Shown here: positions 44,388 to 48,499 of the stretch, piece by piece
Layout of the letters: each line of letters opens with the position of its first letter
How positions within the stretch are numbered: the first letter of the stretch is position 1
Source of the DNA: Chthoniobacter flavus
GTDB taxonomy: Bacteria > Verrucomicrobiota > Verrucomicrobiia > Chthoniobacterales > Terrimicrobiaceae
Assembly (NCBI GenBank): GCA_945883435.1
Contig: CAMCXK010000014.1
Span: 1-48,499, forward strand
Direction: 5' to 3'
DNA length: 48,499 nt
The notes under the pieces: generated by a model
Told to the model about the DNA's origin: nothing
Database searches by the model: none
Seen by the model: the letters and a program-made list of their open reading frames with translations, nothing else
Program-made: the position numbers and the translations under genes

Positions 44388-45263
44388 TTAGTGGCGACCT
44401 TGGCCGGAGATCGCCCCCCGGAAGCGGAAGAACGTCTCTGCGGTGCGGGTGGTTTCGGCGGCAATCTCCTCGAGGGTGGATCCGCGTGCGGCAGCGATCG
44501 CCTGCGCCACCAGTCGCGCATGGGCGGGTTCGCAGCGTTGTCCCCGGTGGGGCACCGGCGCGAGATACGGGCAATCGGTTTCAATCATAAACGAACCCGG
44601 AGGGATCGCGGTCGCCGTTTCGCGCACAAGAGCGGCATTTTTGAATGTGGCGATGCCGGTGAAGGAAACCAGATGGCCCATGGCAAGAATTTCGGCGGCT
44701 TGGGCGGGTGTGTTTCCAAAGCAATGGAAAACGCCGCGCACCCCAACCGGACAGGCTTTTAAAATTTCGAGAGTGTCGTCCCAGGCATCGCGCTGGTGAA
44801 TCACGACGTTCAAACCGAGATCGGCGGCCAACTCGAGTTGGGCGGTGAACGCCTCGGCCTGGGCGGCCCTGTAGGCCCCATCGAGGACAGCGGCTTCCAT
44901 GTCGGATGGCAGTTCGGCCCCCAAGGCGCTGAGAGCCGGGGAGGAGGGCAACTGCTCGGAGGGCAACCGGTGATAATCAAGGCCGGTTTCCCCGATCGCG
45001 ACCACTTTCGGATGCCGCGCGAGTTGACGGATTTCATCGAGCCAGCCGCGGCATTCTTGATCCACATGGGTTGGATGAAGGCCGACAACCGCAAAAATCA
45101 TTTCGTGCGTTTCGGCGAGGGCCACTGCCCGCCGGCTGCTGTCGACTCCGGTTCCGATGGTCACAATGCGGTCCACACCGGCCTGCCGTGCGGCTTCCAG
45201 AACCTGAGGCAGGTCGTTTTGAAAATCCGGATAATCCAGATGGGCATGGGTATCGACAAGCAT
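44388..45263 (-). CDS. TatD-family metal-dependent DNase
   Basis: A 291-residue amidohydrolase-fold enzyme: MLVDTHAHLDYPDF (metal His pair), GLHPTHV, AIGETGLDY (metal Glu), VIHQRDA, VFHCFGN and IETDCPYLAPVPHRG. Residues ~99-130 form an insert of about 30 residues (for example SEQLPSSPALSALGAELPS) after GLDYHR that is absent in E. coli TatD. It lies 6 bp after cysH. Known homologues are 3'-5' DNases; the insert is unusual. Confidence 0.9.
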   Translation of the reverse strand: MLVDTHAHLDYPDFQNDLPQVLEAARQAGVDRIVTIGTGVDSSRRAVALAETHEMIFAVVGLHPTHVDQECRGWLDEIRQLARHPKVVAIGETGLDYHRLPSEQLPSSPALSALGAELPSDMEAAVLDGAYRAAQAEAFTAQLELAADLGLNVVIHQRDAWDDTLEILKACPVGVRGVFHCFGNTPAQAAEILAMGHLVSFTGIATFKNAALVRETATAIPPGSFMIETDCPYLAPVPHRGQRCEPAHARLVAQAIAAARGSTLEEIAAETTRTAETFFRFRGAISGQGRH

Positions 45264-45269
45264 GGGTCC

Positions 45270-45998
45270 TCAGATGTTGCTGCCGAGAAACGTGTGGATG
45301 CCGCACTCGCTTTTGTCAAAGCCCGTCCAGCGCCCGGCCCGTTCGTTTTCGCCGCTTCCGACCGGCCGGGTGCACGGTTGGCAACCGATCGAGCGATAGC
45401 CTTGGGCAACAAGTTCGTTCACCGGCAGACCGTGGGTCTTCAAGTGGCTTTGCACGGCCTCTCTCGACCAAGCCGCCAGCGGGTTCAGCTTGAGAATGTA
45501 GAGATCCCGCAAGACGTCGAAGTGATAAAGCTCGAGAATGCGGGTGTTTTCGCGGGTCTCGTTTTGTTGGCGGCGCACCCCGGTGATCCAGACGTCAAGG
45601 GTGGACAATTTTTTTTGCAGCGGCACGACCTTGCGCAGCGAGCAGCACAGGTCCGGTTTGTTGGCCCAAAGCTCCGGACCGAGTTCGGCCGCCTGCTCGT
45701 CCAATGATTGCTCGGGGTGGAGCGACTCGATGTTGATTCCGAAGCGGGCTTCCACTTGATCTTTGAGGCGCAGCGTTTCGGGGAACAGCAATCCGGTGTC
45801 GATCGTGAACACCGGAAACTGGAGTCCGTGTGTGAACGCCTGGTGCATGACCACAAGACCGGCTCCTTGAAAGCTGGTGCCGATCGCCGCCCGTGTGCCG
45901 AACTTTTCCCATGTCCAAGCGAGAACGTCCACCAAGCTGGCGGATTCCAACTCTTCCGACTTGCGACGGATTTCTTCGCGGTCGAATCGAAGCGGCAC
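45270..45998 (-). CDS. cysH: Assimilatory APS/PAPS reductase
   Basis: A 242-residue reductase. PP-loop-like block TSFQGAGLVVMHQ, then LCCSLRK and, near the C terminus, IGCQPCTRP: the CC and CxxC cysteines of the 4Fe-4S cluster found in APS reductases. The active-site Cys is in KSECGIH. It reduces activated sulfate to sulfite. Start taken as GTG 45998, which lies after the hairpin at 46021-46068; an in-frame TTG at 46100 would run through that hairpin and into the transketolase gene and is less likely. Confidence 0.88.
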   Translation of the reverse strand: MPLRFDREEIRRKSEELESASLVDVLAWTWEKFGTRAAIGTSFQGAGLVVMHQAFTHGLQFPVFTIDTGLLFPETLRLKDQVEARFGINIESLHPEQSLDEQAAELGPELWANKPDLCCSLRKVVPLQKKLSTLDVWITGVRRQQNETRENTRILELYHFDVLRDLYILKLNPLAAWSREAVQSHLKTHGLPVNELVAQGYRSIGCQPCTRPVGSGENERAGRWTGFDKSECGIHTFLGSNI

Positions 45999-46020
45999 GT
46001 GTTTGGATGGATTAAGAGCC

Positions 46021-46068
46021 GGGGGGGCTTCCGCTTCGCGGCAAGCCGATGCGGAAGGCTCCCCCCCC
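46021..46068 (-). terminator. Hairpin between transketolase and cysH
   Basis: The arms GGGGGGGCTTCCGC (46021-46034) and GCGGAAGGCTCCCCCCCC (46051-46068) pair over about 14 bp with a small bulge and an internal loop of about 16 nt. It lies 6 bp after the transketolase stop on the minus strand. The tail toward cysH is GGCTCTTAATCC with few T residues, so termination may be partial. The structure also faces TTTTG on the other side, which could serve the opposite strand. Confidence 0.5.
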
Positions 46069-46074
46069 TTTTGC

Positions 46075-48057
46075 TCAAAGGCTCCTTGCGGCCGATACAA
46101 CGTGTTCGGCCGTGATGCCCAGTTCCTTCATGACCACTGGTCCCGGCGCGCTGAGGCCGAAACGGTCGATGCCGATCGCCTTCCCGTCGAGGCCCACGAA
46201 GCGGAACCAGGGTTCGGTGATACCCGCTTCGATGGAAACGCGCTTGCGACAGGAGGACGGCAACACGCTTTCGCGGTATTCCGGTGTCTGGGATTCAAAT
46301 CGCTCGAAGCAGGGCATCGACACCACGCGTGTTCCGGCGCCAAGGACCTTGGCTGCTTCCATGGCGTGCTGAAGTTCGCTGCCGCTGGCCAGAAGAATGG
46401 TCTCCAAAGCGGCGGATTCCTTTTGGGCGATGTAACCCCCGAGAAAAACACCCTCGCGCCGTGTTTGCACCGGGATCGCGGCGAGCGTCGGAAGATTTTG
46501 CCGGGAGAGCACGAGAATGGTGGGACCATTGGTCTTTTGAAAGGCAGCGGCAAATGCCCCTGCTGTTTCCTCCGGATCGGCGGGACGGATGACGTCCAGG
46601 CCGGGAATCGCCCGCAGCGCGGCCACGGTCTCGACGGGTTCGTGGGTCGGGCCGTCCTCTCCCACACCCACCGAGTCGTGGGTGAAAATGTAGACAACCG
46701 GGAGCTTGGATAGCGCCGCGAGGCGGATCGAAGGGCGGCCATAATCGCTGAAAACCAGGAAGGTCGCTCCGCTGGGGCGGAAAATTCCGTCGTAGGCGAT
46801 GCCGTTCATGATGCCGCACATGGCATGCTCCCGGATCCCGAAGTGCAGATTTCGTCCACCGTGGTTCTCGCGGTTGAAGTCGCCGCCGTCCTTGATGTAG
46901 TTCAAAGTCGAACCATGCAGGTCCGCGCTTCCGCTGACCACGAGCGGCATGGCGGCGCAGACGGGTTGCAGCACGTCGCTGCCCGCCTTGCGCGTGGCAA
47001 TCGACACCGAGGGGTCGAAAGCCGGGATTTTTGAGAGGAGGTCGGGGGTTTTTCCCGCCAAGGCCTCGTCAAGTTCCCGGGCCAGATCGGCATTTGCCGC
47101 CTGCCAGGCTGTGTAGGTTTTCTGCCATTCCGCATGGGCGGCGGCCAATTCGGCGGTGCGATTCGCAAAGTAGGCGCTTGTCTCGGCAGAGACAAAAAAC
47201 GGTTCTGCCGGAAGTCCCAGGTTTTTGCGGGCCTCGGCGATGAATTTCACGCCGGCCTCCCCGTGGGCCTTGTTGGTTCCGCTGACTTCCGGGATGCCTT
47301 TGCCGATGAGCGTGCGCGCGATGATGAACTGCGGCTTGCCGCTGGTCGATCCCTTCGCGGCACGGATGGCCTCGGAGATCGCATGAAGGTTGTGGCCGTC
47401 GATTTCGCGGACCTCCCACCCAATTGCCGCGTATCGGGCCGCGGTATCCTCGCTTTGCGTCACGGGCGCCATGGCATCGAGGGTGACGTTGTTCGAATCG
47501 TAGATCAGAATGAGGTTGTCGAGCCCCAGATGCCCGGCGAGGGCGCTTGCCTCCATCGCCACGCCTTCTTGAAGGCATCCATCGCCCGCCAGCGCAACGA
47601 TGTGATGGTTGAAAATCCGGTGCTCGGCGGTGTTGAAGCGGGCCTCGCACATTTTGGAGGAAATCGCGTAGCCGACCGCATTCGAAACGCCCTGCCCGAG
47701 AGGCCCGGTCGTGGCCTCGACACCCGGGGTTTCATGAAACTCCGGATGCCCCGGAGTGATGCTGTGCAACGCCCGGAATTTTTTCACATCGTCCAGCGAA
47801 ACTCCGAACCCGGAGAGGTGGAGCCAAGCGTAGAGGAACATGCTGCCGTGGCCTGCCGAGAGGATGAATCGGTCGCGGTTCAACCAACGGGGATCGGCCG
47901 GATGGTATTGAAGGGCGGAACCGAAAAGGACCGCGCCGATGTCGGCCGCTCCCAAGGGAAGACCAAGGTGGCCGGATTTGCATTGTGCGACAGCGTCCAT
48001 CGCGAGACCGCGGGCATCGCGGGCTGCGAGTTCGAGTGAGGTGGTATCCAGTGTCAT
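46075..48057 (-). CDS. tkt: Transketolase
   Basis: A 660-residue thiamine-diphosphate enzyme. The TPP/Mg motif begins [20 protein letters not shown] and continues to YDSNNV; the substrate loop [17 protein letters not shown] is near the N terminus, and [12 protein letters not shown] plus [18 protein letters not shown] form the pyrimidine domain. It shuttles two-carbon units between sugar phosphates in the pentose phosphate pathway. The ATG at 48057 gives standard length; upstream residues in the longer frame are not family-like. It is followed by the hairpin and cysH. Confidence 0.95.
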   Translation of the reverse strand: MTLDTTSLELAARDARGLAMDAVAQCKSGHLGLPLGAADIGAVLFGSALQYHPADPRWLNRDRFILSAGHGSMFLYAWLHLSGFGVSLDDVKKFRALHSITPGHPEFHETPGVEATTGPLGQGVSNAVGYAISSKMCEARFNTAEHRIFNHHIVALAGDGCLQEGVAMEASALAGHLGLDNLILIYDSNNVTLDAMAPVTQSEDTAARYAAIGWEVREIDGHNLHAISEAIRAAKGSTSGKPQFIIARTLIGKGIPEVSGTNKAHGEAGVKFIAEARKNLGLPAEPFFVSAETSAYFANRTAELAAAHAEWQKTYTAWQAANADLARELDEALAGKTPDLLSKIPAFDPSVSIATRKAGSDVLQPVCAAMPLVVSGSADLHGSTLNYIKDGGDFNRENHGGRNLHFGIREHAMCGIMNGIAYDGIFRPSGATFLVFSDYGRPSIRLAALSKLPVVYIFTHDSVGVGEDGPTHEPVETVAALRAIPGLDVIRPADPEETAGAFAAAFQKTNGPTILVLSRQNLPTLAAIPVQTRREGVFLGGYIAQKESAALETILLASGSELQHAMEAAKVLGAGTRVVSMPCFERFESQTPEYRESVLPSSCRKRVSIEAGITEPWFRFVGLDGKAIGIDRFGLSAPGPVVMKELGITAEHVVSAARSL

Positions 48058-48137
48058 GAGATGAAGTGATGAAAGGACGACAGCAAACCCGCTTCGGGCG
48101 TTCGTGGCAAGGCGGCGCTTTGAGCGGAAGGAGCCGG

Positions 48138-48499
48138 TCAATCGGAAGCCCGTTCCTTGGTGGATGTCGAAAGGACCTTTTCAAGACCCGTGTCCGGCGC
48201 GGCGCCCAACCGGCGTGCCTCGGCGTAGTGCCTGCGGGCGGCGGAGAGATCGGGCGGTTTCGAAAAGGCTTTCACCCGGGCCAGATTGAAATGCGCACTC
48301 GCATGTCCGGGGTCGATCGAGAGGGTCTTCTCGAAGCACCAGGCGGCCTTGTCCGGATCGTTTTTCAAGCCATGGGCGATGCCGGCATAGTTCCAGGCGG
48401 TGGCATTCGAGTCGTTTTGCTTCAGAAGGCCGTCGACTTGGACGAGTGCGGCGTCTGGATTTTGTTGGCGGATGTCGACAGCGACCAGGGCAAGCACCG
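48138..48499 (-). CDS. TPR-repeat protein, C-terminal part (5' truncated by window)
   Basis: The frame is open to the window edge, so the start lies outside. The ~120 visible residues hold tetratricopeptide repeats: [20 protein letters not shown] with [20 protein letters not shown] is a clear TPR unit. TPRs mediate protein-protein contacts. The stop is 81 bp upstream of the transketolase start, same strand. Function unknown. Confidence 0.8.
   Translation of the reverse strand, partial: VLALVAVDIRQQNPDAALVQVDGLLKQNDSNATAWNYAGIAHGLKNDPDKAAWCFEKTLSIDPGHASAHFNLARVKAFSKPPDLSAARRHYAEARRLGAAPDTGLEKVLSTSTKERASD

Overview
The window is a GC-rich (about 60 % by eye), densely coded bacterial chromosome segment holding about 53 protein genes, one tRNA-Arg(CCG) and no rRNA, CRISPR array, intact insertion sequence or intact prophage. 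The gene content is mostly core metabolism. A PEP-CTERM sorting signal on a secreted cyclophilin, a DUF1656/FUSC/HlyD set, a DUF2934 protein and the gene mix suggest a Verrucomicrobiota-like, Gram-negative soil or aquatic heterotroph. This is an inference: no marker gene was compared with a database.

Layout. 1-3692 (+): sugar cluster with the C-terminal part of a GH38 alpha-mannosidase, a GH10-like glycosidase and a GH130-type glycoside phosphorylase/hydrolase. 3693-4298: no gene seen. 4299-7163 (-): tightly coupled four-gene operon of a DUF2062 membrane protein, a GAF/PP2C phosphatase, an RsbW-like anti-sigma kinase and a LON-substrate-binding-domain protein. 7233-13320 (+): PII protein, UppP, a DUF6941 protein, a secreted helical protein, a hotdog thioesterase, a fatty acid desaturase with an unusual coiled-coil tail, a PEP-CTERM cyclophilin and QueF. 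13328-17175: a divergent FUSC / DUF1656 / HlyD efflux set and a small K+-channel-like protein. 17244-25776 (+): UvrD/Rep helicase, PheA, RpoA-L17 with a clear terminator, ArgD-ArgF and an alpha/beta-hydrolase lipoprotein. 25777-26796: about 1 kb of apparently decayed minus-strand coding sequence. 26797-32266 (+): a helix-turn-helix/transmembrane/OmpA fusion protein, PyrD, an OB-fold-like protein, (minus-strand tRNA-Arg), CysS and a left-handed beta-helix transferase. 32319-35281 (-): chemotaxis receptor, PgsA, gamma carbonic anhydrase, DUF2934 protein. 35362-38321 (+): holin-like membrane protein, TrpF, L,D-transpeptidase, RNase III, membrane protein. 38326-40307 (-): small secreted protein, SufT, GalM. 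40435-41651 (+): HisF and a Fur-family regulator. 41658-48499 (-): SprT-like protein, cysteine desulfurase, serine acetyltransferase, TatD, APS/PAPS reductase, transketolase and a truncated TPR protein.

Themes. Sulfate reduction (CysH), cysteine synthesis (CysE), sulfur mobilisation (NifS/IscS-like) and Fe-S assembly (SufT) lie within about 8 kb, with a Fur-family regulator nearby. Amino-acid and nucleotide genes (pheA, argD, argF, trpF, hisF, pyrD) are scattered singly rather than in pathway operons. Fifteen adjacent gene pairs overlap by exactly four bases (ATGA, GTGA or TTGA), so translational coupling is the dominant architecture.

The most unusual item is the protein at 26797-28305: an excisionase/MerR-type DNA-binding domain, a long disordered linker, one membrane span and a periplasmic OmpA/MotB-type domain that keeps its two key peptidoglycan-binding residues. 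As drawn, it could physically connect DNA to the cell wall.
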